Source: JBOGIF01 sp050742415
Lineage (GTDB): Bacteria > Actinomycetota > Acidimicrobiia > Acidimicrobiales > AC-14
DNA length: 40,447 bases
Direction of reading: 5' to 3'
Assembly: GCA_050742415.1 (NCBI GenBank)
Contig: JBOGIF010000018.1
Location: forward strand, 1-40,447
The notes below the pieces were generated by a model. The model was given only the letters and a program-made list of their open reading frames with translations. It made no database searches and was not told the DNA's origin. Shown in pieces: positions 26,764-36,100 of this stretch (positions are counted from its first letter, which is position 1; each line of letters starts with the position of its first letter). A program made the translations under genes and the position numbers.

Positions 26764-27684
26764 GTGAAGGTCACCATCGCCGGCGCCGGCTTCTACGGCT
26801 CCACGCTGGCCCAGAAGGTGGCAGAAGGCGGCTACGCCGACGAGGTGGTTCTCACCGACGTGGTGGAGGGCCGGCCGCAGGGGCTGGCCCTCGATCTCAT
26901 GCAGAGCCGGCCGCTGGTGGGTTTCGGCGCCCGGGTCGTAGGTACCAACGGTTACGACGAGACGGCCGGTTCGGACGTGTGCGTCATCACCGCCGGTGTG
27001 GCCCGCAAGCCCGGTATGAGCCGGTCGGACCTGCTCGACGCCAATGCACGCATCGTCGCCGACGTCACCAGCCGGCTCGTGGACGCGTCTCCCGACGCGG
27101 TGCTGATCGTGGTCTCCAATCCCCTCGACGAGATGACAGCCCTGGCCGCCAATGTCTCGGGCCTGCCGAGAGCTCGGGTCATGGGGCAGGCCGGTGTGCT
27201 CGACTCGGCCCGCTTGCGCCACTTTCTGGCCGAGCACCTCGATGTGTCACCGGCAGACATCGACGCCGTCACCCTTGGCTCACACGGCGACACGATGGTG
27301 CCGGTCGCGTCATTGGCCACGGTGGACGGCCGACCGCTGGCCGAGCTGATGTCTGAGGACGAGATCGCCGAGGTGGTGCGCCGGACCCGAGATGCCGGTG
27401 CCGAGATCGTCGGCCTCCTCCGGACGGGCTCGGCCTACTACGCGCCAGCGGCGGCCGCCGAGGTCATGGTCCGCGCCGTGGCGACGGACACGGGCGAGGT
27501 CTTGCCGGTGGCAACCTGGGTTGACGGTCCCTACGGGATCGCCGGCGTCTACATCGGAGTGCCGGCACGCGTGGGCCGCATGGGTGTCACCGAGGTGGTC
27601 GAGTTGCCCCTGTCACCCGAAGAGCTGTCGGCGTTGCACAAGGCGGCCGACTCCGTCCGAGCCCGCCAAGCCGCGCTCCGCTAG
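26764..27684 (+). CDS. mdh: Malate dehydrogenase (LDH-like family)
   Basis: NAD-dependent oxidation of malate to oxaloacetate. A 306-residue Rossmann-fold enzyme of the LDH-like MDH class. The nucleotide loop is IAGAGFYGSTLAQ (Tyr replaces the common Val of GxGxVG), followed by the acidic strand end VVLTDVVEG that favours NAD. ARKPGMSR carries the substrate-binding arginines typical of malate rather than lactate enzymes. NPLDEMT, GVLDSARLRHFLA and the catalytic His in TLGSHGDTMVPV are all present. The GTG start at 26764 fits homology. It ends where the first accessory island begins. Confidence 0.94.
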   Translation: MKVTIAGAGFYGSTLAQKVAEGGYADEVVLTDVVEGRPQGLALDLMQSRPLVGFGARVVGTNGYDETAGSDVCVITAGVARKPGMSRSDLLDANARIVADVTSRLVDASPDAVLIVVSNPLDEMTALAANVSGLPRARVMGQAGVLDSARLRHFLAEHLDVSPADIDAVTLGSHGDTMVPVASLATVDGRPLAELMSEDEIAEVVRRTRDAGAEIVGLLRTGSAYYAPAAAAEVMVRAVATDTGEVLPVATWVDGPYGIAGVYIGVPARVGRMGVTEVVELPLSPEELSALHKAADSVRARQAALR

Positions 27685-27685
27685 A

Positions 27686-27931
27686 GATCGTGCCTGGGGC
27701 AACGATCCATTCCGTTGGTTGGCCGGTGACGCCGGAGATGAGCTCGAAGTCGTGGTCGTAATGGAGCACGACGAGGCCCGCCGCTTCGGCGGCCGCGGCG
27801 ATGAGGAGGTCGGCGATCTTGGCCCCGCGTTGTTGGCTCCGCTCCGCCAGCGCGTCCTGGACCGTGACGGCTCGATCCAGGGTTCGTTGATCCATGGCCA
27901 CGAACGGCCATACCGAGCGGGTCTCGCGCAT
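27686..27931 (-). pseudogene. Broken VapC-type PIN toxin, C-terminal part only
   Basis: The translation from 27931 (FVAMDQRTLDRAVTVQDALA, then HRGAKIADLLIAAAAEAAG in related form, then VVLHYDHDFELISGVTGQ) is plainly the second half of a VapC PIN domain, with the late catalytic Asp residues in ADLLIA and DHDF. The first half, including the LDTS-type first acidic residue, is missing: the sequence upstream changes to the end of the SPFH gene. At the other end the frame runs past the expected stop into the antisense of mdh. It is cut at both ends and is presumably non-functional. No antitoxin remains beside it. Confidence 0.7.
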
Positions 27932-27991
27932 CTTGCGGTGTGACGAAGGGCTCGTGGAGGATCTGCCCGCTCCGAGCGCCGCTCGCGTCCG

Positions 27992-28798
27992 CTACGAGCG
28001 CGAGCGGGTGGGCTTGGTTGGCGCCGGGACCGTCGCCGGCGGTACGGCCGAGGAGACCCCGACACCAAATGGTGGTGCGCCGAGGACCACTGTGTGGCCT
28101 GAAGACGCGTCCAACTGCTGAAGCAGGCGCAGCTGCAGGAGGGCCGGATTGTCGGCGGCCATGCGAGCCGCGTTGGCCAGGCTCCGCAGTGCCGCCGTCT
28201 CGCCTCGCGCCCGCTCGAGCGCTGCTGTTCCCTGGGCGCGCGCGACAAGGAGCTCGGTCTGCGCTCGCTTCAGCTCGCCGGGCAGGGTGATGTCCTTCAC
28301 CTCGAGCTGCTCGAGGGCGATGCCGAGCGCGTCGAGGCCCCGCACCCCGGCGAGAAGTCTGGGCCCGATATCGCCGCGGCCCGTAAGCAGATCGTCGACG
28401 GTGGTAACCGCCACCAGCTCGCGCAGCGCTATCTGGACAGCCAGGTAGAGCGCCTGCTCGGCATCGCGGGATCCACTGACGTATGTGGTGACGTCGGTGA
28501 CGCGCGCCTGGCCGGCGACGGTCACCTTCACGGGGACAGCGTCGGCGGTCGGCACCTCCTGCATGGGTACGAGGACGACCCACGGGCGCATGTCCACGAC
28601 GCGCAGGCTGTAACCCGAGCCCCAAGACCGGACGGGCCCCGGCCCGACCGTTCGCTCGAGGCGACCGTGACGGAAGAGCAGTCCCTGCTCCCACTGGCTC
28701 ACCTTCGCCCGCCGGCCGCGATGCAGGGTACGACCGGTTGGCTCAGCTCCCACCATGCCGTATTGGCGCATCATCTGCCTGGCTTGCATCTGTCGCAT
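27992..28798 (-). CDS. SPFH/band 7 (slipin-like) protein
   Basis: A 268-residue protein with the band 7 domain (about 35-190): QGLLFRHGRLERTVGPGPVR, the strand VVDMRPWVVLVPMQEVPTAD, VPVKVTVAGQARVTDVTTYV, ALRELVAVTTVDDLLTGR and the conserved LEQLEVKDITLPGELKRA. A helical, charged segment (ELLVARAQGTAALERARGET) follows, as in slipins and prohibitins. There is no N-terminal transmembrane helix, unlike most slipins, and no NfeD partner gene. Members scaffold membrane microdomains; what this one does is unknown. The start is taken at ATG 28798, the first Met before homology; the C-terminal tail is Pro/Thr-rich. Confidence 0.82.
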   Translation of the reverse strand: MRQMQARQMMRQYGMVGAEPTGRTLHRGRRAKVSQWEQGLLFRHGRLERTVGPGPVRSWGSGYSLRVVDMRPWVVLVPMQEVPTADAVPVKVTVAGQARVTDVTTYVSGSRDAEQALYLAVQIALRELVAVTTVDDLLTGRGDIGPRLLAGVRGLDALGIALEQLEVKDITLPGELKRAQTELLVARAQGTAALERARGETAALRSLANAARMAADNPALLQLRLLQQLDASSGHTVVLGAPPFGVGVSSAVPPATVPAPTKPTRSRS

Positions 28799-29011
28799 GA
28801 GTCGTCTCGTCTTCGATGTGTCGGTTTTGGTGCGAGTTGCCCGGTCGACCCGGAGGGCGGCGGGAGCCCGAAGCCCGCAGAGCCGCCTCCCGGTGATGTC
28901 GACCGGGCTCGTCGCGTGGGAGTTCAACCCCTGGTTGGTAGCCAGAAGCGACGGACGAACACGCGAAACCCGGCCAATTACGTTCGCCGGGCCGCTCGTC
29001 CCGCCGCCTTC

Positions 29012-29179
29012 ATGGTACGGCATCTCCGTCTCGTCCGTCCGGGCTTTTTCGCTGGCGCTACCGTTCCGCGTGATGGCCCGCGGGTCGACTGGGAAGAGGT
29101 GGAGGCTATCTGCGAGGACGCCTACCGAACGGTCGCTCCCAAGAAGCTGGAGGCTGTGCTCGACGCGGCCAGGCGGTGA
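29012..29179 (+). pseudogene. Remnant of a YjbR/MmcQ-family gene
   Basis: The frame ending at 29179 gives VDWEEVEAICEDAYRTVAPKKLEAVLDAARR, which has the shape of the C-terminus of YjbR/MmcQ-type proteins (a D-x-x-E-V-x-x-x-x-x-x-A-Y-R-x-x-A-P-K-K-L pattern). The rest of that domain, normally about 70-90 residues upstream, cannot be found in any frame. The ATG at 29012 is only the nearest one. I read this as the tail of a decayed gene. Between 28799 and 29011 I see no gene. Confidence 0.45.
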
Positions 29180-29192
29180 CGGCCGCGGAGTG

Positions 29193-29600
29193 TCAGGGCT
29201 GGATTGAGGCGATCGTGACGGCACCGGCGTGGGCGGCCAGACGGAGCAGGTCGTTCGGGTCGGCGGTGGCGACCACGGCTCCACCGGCCAGGTCCCCAGC
29301 CGCGACGACGAAGGCATCGACGGCAAGCTCGGACCCGACCTTGGAAGCCCCCATGATCTGGCCAGCCCGAACCCCTACCGCCGTGTCGACTGGCCGGACC
29401 TGAACTCGCTCGCGTCTCAGTCCGGCGAAGACGCCGGCATCAGCCGCTCGGCCCCGAACAACTTCGGCGAGCACCGCGGCCACCGTGGCGACGGGCAGCT
29501 CCCGGCGGCGCATCTCGGCGACGAGGGCACGTACTCGGTCCCGACGTACCACGGGTCCGTGGGCGATGGCCGAGATCGCCTCGCTGTCGAGGAGCAGCAT
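29193..29600 (-). CDS. VapC-like PIN-domain toxin
   Basis: A 135-residue PIN-domain protein, presumed an RNase toxin. The acidic set is complete: Asp5 in LLLDSEAIS, Glu46 in LAEVVRG, Asp95 in LAVDAFVVAAG and Asp114 in TADPNDLLRLA. It begins at ATG 29600, which shares one base with the stop of the upstream antitoxin (TGATG), giving the typical antitoxin-toxin order. The frame is open further upstream, but that part lies within the antitoxin and shows no homology. It may cleave RNA when the antitoxin is lost; the target cannot be inferred. Confidence 0.82.
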   Translation of the reverse strand: MLLLDSEAISAIAHGPVVRRDRVRALVAEMRRRELPVATVAAVLAEVVRGRAADAGVFAGLRRERVQVRPVDTAVGVRAGQIMGASKVGSELAVDAFVVAAGDLAGGAVVATADPNDLLRLAAHAGAVTIASIQP

Positions 29601-29863
29601 CAGCCCGCACGACGCCGTCGGCGCCTGGCGTCCCATTGGTCGACGAGACGCCCGGCCCATTCCAGGGTCTCGGGCGGTACCGGGCCATGAGTGGAGTCGA
29701 GCTCGGCCAGCCAGTCATCGACAGCGGCCAGGTGCCTCAGCCGGGTGACCCGCTCGCCCAGAGCGACGTCAATGGCCGCCGACAGGCCCCGGGGCCCTAC
29801 CAGCGACCGCAGTGCGGCGAGGTTCTGGGTGTCCAGCGTGAGAGTGACTTTCTCCTTGGTCAT
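29600..29863 (-). CDS. VapB-like antitoxin
   Basis: An 87-residue protein upstream of and overlapping the PIN toxin. It starts KEKVTLTLDTQNLAALRSL, a beta strand plus helix typical of ribbon-helix-helix DNA binding, and has an acidic second half (VDDWLAELDSTHGPV, PETLEWAGRLVDQWD) suited to wrapping the toxin, ending in an Arg-rich tail. The ATG at 29863 is favoured over an upstream ATG at 29911. Just upstream, GGTA and TACC arms (29873-29886) flank 6 nt and could be an autoregulatory operator. Confidence 0.75.
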   Translation of the reverse strand: MTKEKVTLTLDTQNLAALRSLVGPRGLSAAIDVALGERVTRLRHLAAVDDWLAELDSTHGPVPPETLEWAGRLVDQWDARRRRRRAG

Positions 29864-30075
29864 AGTCGATAAAGGTACTTCTATACCGTGAGGGTGAATA
29901 GCAGGGCGCACGCACCATCCGCCTCGCCGACTGCGAGGGGCCAGGGGTAGAACCCTCTGGTCTCGTAGCTGGGCTCGACGCGGCTAGGACGTAGAGGGCG
30001 TCAGCGCCTGATCGTCAGGGGTCACCAGCGAGGGACTCGACGAAGGCTGCTGCTCCCATTGTCATAGGTCCGTCG

Positions 30076-30081
30076 TACCGT
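30076..30081 (+). promoter_or_regulatory. Leaderless -10 box for the addB-like gene (TACCGT)
   Basis: TACCGT followed by exactly 6 nt and GTG 30088, the same arrangement as at purN (identical hexamer). It supports GTG 30088 as the start and a leaderless transcript for the addB-addA pair. Confidence 0.5.
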
Positions 30082-30087
30082 GCGACG

Positions 30088-33000
30088 GTGGCGATCGAGG
30101 TGGTCCGGGTCCCTTACGGCGAGCCGGCCGTGGAGCTCCTGGCCGATCGCGTGCGGGCGGCCAAGGCCGGCGATCCCTTGGCACCCGTCACCGTGGTGGT
30201 GCCGAGCAACTACGTGGCCGTCGCCACCCGCCGGGAGCTGGCCCGACGGGGCGGCGTTGCCGGGGTGAGCTTCCTCACGCTCTACCGCCTGGCCGAGCGG
30301 GTGGGCGGCCCGGCTCTGGCGGCCGCCGGCCGCCGGCCGGTGTCGGCGCCGGTGGCCCTCCAGGCCGTGCGCGCCGTCCTGGCCGAGGCTCCGGGCGTCC
30401 TGGCCGAGGTGGCCGGCCATCCGGCCACCGAGCTGGCGCTCGCCGCCGCGCAACGCGAGCTGGCGGGGGTGAGCACCGAAGCCCTCGACGCGATGGCCGC
30501 CCAGAGCCCCCGCGCCGCCGACGTGGTGCGGATCGTCCGGACGGCGACGGACCGGTTGCGACACGACTGGCACGACGAGCACGACCTCGTAGTTGCCGCC
30601 ACGGATGTCCTGCGGGCAGGCCGGGTGGCCGACCTCGGCCCGGTGATCCTGTACCTCCCCGAGCGGGTGCCCCCCGGCGGTGCTGGCTTGCTCCACGCCT
30701 TGGCGGCCCGGGAGTTGCTCACCGTGCTCGTCGGCGCCACTGGTGTCGAAGACGCCGATCGGCCTGTGGTGGTCGCGCTGGAACGGGCGGGGATCACCGT
30801 GCCGCCGGCGACCGGGTTCGAGCGTCCGCGGGCGACGTGTGTGGTCAGCACCAGTGACCCCGACGAGGAATCCCGAGCGGCGGTGCGCCTGGTGGTCGAG
30901 GCGGTCAGGGAAGGTGTGCCGCTCGGCCGGATGGCGGTTCTCTTCGGCGCCGCCAACCCGTACGCCCGCCTCCTGCGTGAGCACTTCGACGCGGCCGGCA
31001 TCGCTGCCAACGGCACGCCGGCCCGCACCTTGGGCGACATGCTCGCCGGCCGGGCGCTCCGCGGCCTGCTGGCATTGCCGGACCGCCATTTCCGACGGTC
31101 CGAGGTGCTCGCCGTCATGTCGTCGGCCAAGGTCTTCGATGTCGAGGGGCGGCCGGCACCGGTGCGGGTGTGGGAGCGGGTGTCGCGCGCCGCCGGCGTT
31201 GTGGAGGGCGACGACTGGGCCGAGCGGCTGGCAGCATTTGCCGACGAGAGGGTCAGGCGGGCCGCGGCCGCCGAAGCCGACGAGCGGCCGGGCCTGGCCC
31301 GCCGGTTCCGCCACGAGGCCGACCGGGCCGGGTCGTTGGCGGCGTTCGTGGCCGCGCTGATGACGGACCTGACGGCCGGTAACGCGCTCGGCAGTTGGCA
31401 TGAGATGGCGGGTTGGGCATCCGGGCTCCTCGACCGCTACGTGGGCGACGACCGATCGGGTTGGCCGGAACCGGAGCGAGACGCGGCTGACCGGGTCGAG
31501 GGCGCCGTCGACCGGCTGGGTGGGCTCGACGCGCTGGGCGGTCCGTCGCCGACCGTCGAGGTCTTCCGGCGTCTGCTCGACGGGGAGCTCGACGTCGCCC
31601 TCCAGCGCATCGGCCGGCTGGGGGAGGGAGTGCTGGTCGGGCCGCTCTCTTTGGCCGTCGGCCTCAGCCTCGACCGGGTGGTCGTCGTCGGCCTGGCCGA
31701 GGGCACCTTCCCCGACCGCCGGCTGGACGACTCGCTGCTGCCCGACCGCGAGCGAGCGGTTGCTGGTGGCCAGCTGGCGCTGCGCTCCGAGCACATCCAC
31801 GACGACCATCGCCACTTGCTGGCTGCCGTGGCAGCCGGCTCGGCGACGGTTTGCTTCCCCCGGGGCGACCTGCGCCAGCCGGGCGAACGCACTGCCTCCC
31901 GGTGGTTGCTCGACGACGCCTCCGTTCTCGCCGGATCGCCCTCGCGGCTCTTCACCACGGACCTGCACGACCATCGTGGAGCCAAGTGGCTCGACGTGGT
32001 GCCGTCGTTCACCGCCGGGCTGAGCCGGTTGACGTTCCCGGCAACCAGCCAGGAGCACCGCTTGGCTGTTCTCCTGCGCGGCGAGGGACCACTGTCGGCT
32101 CGGGCCCTGACGGTGGCCGACCCCGTTCTCGCCGCCGGAGCGGCGCTGGCGGAGTCCCGGCGCAGCGGGGCCTTCACCCGGTTCGACGGCAACCTCGCCG
32201 GGCTCGATCTTGTGCCCCTCGCCAATGTCGGCCATGCCCTCTCGGCCACCCGGCTCCAGGCATGGGCCACGTGCCCGCACGGCTACCTGCTCGAGCACGT
32301 GCTCGGCGTCGAGGTGGTCGACGAGCCGGAGCGCCGGCTGCGACTCGACCCGCTGGACAAGGGATCGCTCGTCCACGAGGTGCTCCACCGTTTCGTCGAG
32401 GAGGGTGTCGGCGACCGGCAACGGCTCCAGGCGATCGGCGCCCAGGTGTGCGACGAGTTCGCCGCCCGGGGCCGTACCGGTCGCCAGCTCTTCTGGCGGC
32501 GGGACCGGGCGAGGATCCTGGCCGACCTCGACCGCTTCTTCACCGACGATGCCGCCTGGCGGGCGAGCACCGCGGCCGAGCCGGTCGCGGCCGAGTACCG
32601 CTTCGACACGGTGATAACACTGCCCGACGGTGGGGAATTGCGGGCCCGAGGCGCCATCGACCGCGTCGACCGCCTGCCCGACGGGAGCCTGGTGGTCTTC
32701 GACTACAAGACCGGCAGGTCGAAGCCGTTCGACAAGCTCACCGAGGCTGAGCCCCACCAGGGCGGCACCCGTCTCCAGCCCGTCATCTACGCCGCCGGTG
32801 CCAGCAACGAGCTGGGTGGGACGCCGGTGCGGTTCGCCTACTGGTTCGTCACGAGCACCGGGGGTTTCGCCCAGATCGGCTACGAGGTGACCGATGCCGT
32901 GGCCGCCGAGGTCGGAGCCGCGCTGGGCACCATCGTCGACGGCATCAGGCGCGGGCTCTTCCCGCTGCGTCCACCCGAGGCGCCGGCCTGGAACCGTGTC

Positions 33001-33126
33001 GACTGCTGGTCCTGCTCGCCCGACGGGCTGAGTGCCGCCGAAGCCCGTCGGGGGTGGGAGCGCAAGCGCCAGGACCCATTGCTGGCCGCCTACGTCGACC
33101 TCTGCGAGCCGAGAGGCGACGGATGA
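30088..33126 (+). CDS. AddB-like nuclease subunit (PD-(D/E)XK)
   Basis: B subunit of an AddAB-type double-strand-break processing complex, 1012 residues. The N-terminal helicase-like region lacks Walker A: where GxGKT is expected the sequence reads VPYGEPAVELLADRV, so this subunit should not hydrolyse ATP. Later helicase-like landmarks remain (SFLTLYRLAERV, VVVVGLAEGTFPDRR, DDHRHLLAA). The C-terminal RecB-type nuclease is complete: GSLVHEVLHRF, GAIDRVDRLPDGS, the DYKTG core at 872-876 and LQPVIYAAGA. Cysteines 729 (ATCPHGYLLEHVLG), 973 and 976 match three ligands of the AddB iron-sulphur staple; the usual fourth is missing nearby, with Cys1006 the only late candidate. The stop overlaps the helicase subunit start as ATGA. 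Confidence 0.85.
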   Translation: MAIEVVRVPYGEPAVELLADRVRAAKAGDPLAPVTVVVPSNYVAVATRRELARRGGVAGVSFLTLYRLAERVGGPALAAAGRRPVSAPVALQAVRAVLAEAPGVLAEVAGHPATELALAAAQRELAGVSTEALDAMAAQSPRAADVVRIVRTATDRLRHDWHDEHDLVVAATDVLRAGRVADLGPVILYLPERVPPGGAGLLHALAARELLTVLVGATGVEDADRPVVVALERAGITVPPATGFERPRATCVVSTSDPDEESRAAVRLVVEAVREGVPLGRMAVLFGAANPYARLLREHFDAAGIAANGTPARTLGDMLAGRALRGLLALPDRHFRRSEVLAVMSSAKVFDVEGRPAPVRVWERVSRAAGVVEGDDWAERLAAFADERVRRAAAAEADERPGLARRFRHEADRAGSLAAFVAALMTDLTAGNALGSWHEMAGWASGLLDRYVGDDRSGWPEPERDAADRVEGAVDRLGGLDALGGPSPTVEVFRRLLDGELDVALQRIGRLGEGVLVGPLSLAVGLSLDRVVVVGLAEGTFPDRRLDDSLLPDRERAVAGGQLALRSEHIHDDHRHLLAAVAAGSATVCFPRGDLRQPGERTASRWLLDDASVLAGSPSRLFTTDLHDHRGAKWLDVVPSFTAGLSRLTFPATSQEHRLAVLLRGEGPLSARALTVADPVLAAGAALAESRRSGAFTRFDGNLAGLDLVPLANVGHALSATRLQAWATCPHGYLLEHVLGVEVVDEPERRLRLDPLDKGSLVHEVLHRFVEEGVGDRQRLQAIGAQVCDEFAARGRTGRQLFWRRDRARILADLDRFFTDDAAWRASTAAEPVAAEYRFDTVITLPDGGELRARGAIDRVDRLPDGSLVVFDYKTGRSKPFDKLTEAEPHQGGTRLQPVIYAAGASNELGGTPVRFAYWFVTSTGGFAQIGYEVTDAVAAEVGAALGTIVDGIRRGLFPLRPPEAPAWNRVDCWSCSPDGLSAAEARRGWERKRQDPLLAAYVDLCEPRGDG

Positions 33127-36100
33127 CCACGGCCGACGCTGCCGCCCGTGACGCCGTCCGGGAAGACCTGGGCGGCACCCTGTTCTTGGAGGCCGGAGCC
33201 GGGTCGGGCAAGACCACGTGCCTGGTGGAGCGGTTCGTGGCTTTGGTCCAGGACGGGGTCCCAGCCGACCGCATTGCCGCCGTCACCTTCACCGAGAAGG
33301 CCGCTGGGGAGCTGGCCGACCGCGTCCGCCAGGCCCTGGAGCGGTCCGGTGACCAGGCTGCGCTCGACCTGCTCGACCGGGCCGCCATCGGCACCCTGCA
33401 CGCCTTCGCCCAGCGCATCCTCAACGAGCACCCCATCGAGGCCGGGCTCCCGCCCCGGCTGGAGGTGCTCGACGAGATCAGTTCCCAGCTCGCCTTCGAG
33501 GACCGATGGGACGCCTTCGTCGACCACCTGTTGGAGGACGATGCGGTCGAGGTGCCGTTCCGGATGCTGCTGGCTTCGGGCATCGACCTGCGCCACCTGC
33601 GCGACGTCGCCCTTGCCTTCACCGACAACTGGGATCTGGTGGCCGAGCGTCTCGCCGACCGGACGCCGATGGCGCCACTCGATCTGGACGAGCTGCTGGA
33701 TGAGCTCGCCAGGGTGGTGGCGATGGGCGGAAGCTGTTCCGAGCCCGACGACAAGCTGTTGGCCCGTCTCGAGGTGTTGGCCGAATGGGGCGCGCGGCTG
33801 CGGGCTTCGGCCGACGACGACTCCCGGTTGGCCATGCTTGCCCGCCCGTTGCGGCCGAGCACGAAGGTCGGCAACACCGGGCGCAAGGAGAGCTGGGCAC
33901 GCGGCGATGTCGTCGGCGTGCGGGCGGCGGTCGCAGCTCTTGGCGAGCGCTGCGATGTAATCCGGCGCGAGGTCCAGCAGGTAGCCATCGGGCACATGGC
34001 CGACGCCATCGGGCGTTTCACGGTGGCGGGCGCCGAGGAGCGCCGGCGCGCCGGCCGGCTCGAGTTCCACGACCTGCTGGTGATGGCCCGAGCCGTGCTG
34101 CGAGACCCCGATCACGGGGCGGCGGTCCGGGCTGCGGTGCGCGACCGCTACCAGCGGCTCCTGCTGGACGAGTTCCAGGACACTGACCCCATCCAGGTCG
34201 AGCTGGCCACCCTGCTGGCCGTCGACCCTGCAAAGGAGCCTGGCGACTGGCGCGACGCAACTGTCGAGCCCGGGAGGCTGTTCTTCGTAGGCGACCCGAA
34301 GCAGTCCATCTACCGGTTCCGGCGGGCCGACATCGAGGTCTTCCTGGCCGCCCGTGACCGCCTGGCCGGCAGCGTCCACCGGCTGACCACCAACTTCCGG
34401 ACCACCGTGCCCGTCGTGGATTGGGTGAACCAAGTGTTCGAGCGCCTCATCGTCTCCGAGCCCGGGTCGCAACCGGCCTACGAGGTGCTTGATGCCGACC
34501 GGATGGAGGCGGCGCCCGTCGGGCCGTCGGTGACGATGGTCGGCAACGCTGCCCATCCCGCCGCCATGTCGGCCGACGAGCTGCGGCGGGCCGAAGCCGC
34601 CGACGCCGCCGAGATGGCTCGACGGGCAGTGGCCGAAGGCTGGTCGGTCGCCAAGGACAAGGGCACGGGCTGGCGGCCGGCGCGGTGGAGCGACGTGGCC
34701 ATCCTCCTCCCGGCCCGGACCTCACTTCGCCAGCTCGAGCAGGCGCTCGAATCAGCCGGCGTGCCGTACCGGGCCGAGACGTCGTCGCTGGTGTACGGCA
34801 CGGGCGAGGTCCGCGACCTGTTGATGGTCGCCCGGGCGGTGGAGGACCCCACGGACTCGCTGGCGGCGGTGGCCGCGCTGCGGACTCCGGCGTTCGGCTG
34901 TGGCGACGACGACCTCTATGCCTGGCGGGTTCACCACCGCGGCTGGTGGGACCACCAGGGGCCGATGCCGGCCGGGGCCCCGGCCGACCACCCGGTGGCC
35001 GCCGGGTTGGCGTGGCTGGGCGCCCTGCACCGGGAGCGCCTGTGGCTGTCGCCCAGCCAGGTGCTCGAGCGCATCGTGCGGGACCGACGCCTGCTGGAGG
35101 TGGCCTTCGTCCATCCCCGGCCGCGTGACCTGTGGCGGCGGCTGCGGTTCGTGGTCGACCAGGCGCGGGCCTGGGAAGAGGCCGGCGGGGTCACGCTCCG
35201 CCAGTACCTGCAGTGGGTGAAGCTGCTCGGCGCCGAGGGCTCACGCGTGCTGGAGACGGTGCTGCCCGAGACCGACGACGAGGCGGTGCGGATCCTCACC
35301 GTTCACGGCGCCAAGGGCCTGGAGTTCCCGGTCACCATCCTTTCCGGGCTCACCACCGAGCTCCGAGCCCGTCCGGCCGGCGTGAGAGTGCGCTTCCCGG
35401 CCGGCCGTGACTGGGCGTTGAAGCTCGGTTCCGACGTGCGAACGGAGGAGTTCGAGGCCGGCGAGGCCCTCGACGAGCAGATGGACCGTCACGAGCGGCT
35501 GCGGCTGCTCTACGTGGCTGCCACCCGGGCCCGAGACCACCTGGTGGTCTCGGTCCACCGCAAGGAGGCGTCGTCCACCGGCAGGATTCTGGACACCGGC
35601 GCCCAGGTCTTCTGGAACGCCGGCCACGATGCCCCTGGGGTCGTGATCGATCCCCCGTCGGGCGGGGCGTCGGCTTTTTTCGATGATGCCGTCGCCCCGG
35701 ATCCGCTCCCGACGCTGGTGCCCTGGGAAGCGTGGGAGCCGGAACGGGCGTCGGCCCTTCGTGCGGCCGGCCGCCCCCAGGCCACGTCGGCCACCACCCT
35801 CTCCAAGCTGGCCGCCGCCGCTCTCGTCTCCGACCCCGGTTTGGCCAAGGACGGTCGCGACGTCGACCTGCCACCGTGGCAGAAGGGGAGGTACGGCACC
35901 GCCATCGGCCGGGCCGTGCATGGTGTTCTCCAGGGCGTCGACCTGGCCACCGGCGATGGTCTCGACGCGGCCGCCGCCGCGCAGGCTGCCGCCGAAGGCG
36001 TGCCGGGCCGCGAGCGGGTCATCGTCTCGCTGGCCCGCTCGGCCCTGGTGTCCGACATCGTGCGCCGGGCGGCGGCCCGCCCCCACTGGCGGGAGGTCTA

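Noticed and set aside
28900..28960. GAGTTCAACCCC resembling a tRNA T-arm
   Set aside because: The stem does not pair correctly and no acceptor, D or anticodon arms surround it.
30022..32757. Minus-strand open frame of 911 codons opposite the addB-like gene
   Set aside because: Low-complexity Arg/Gly/His-rich translation typical of high-GC antisense shadows; the plus frame has clear nuclease motifs.
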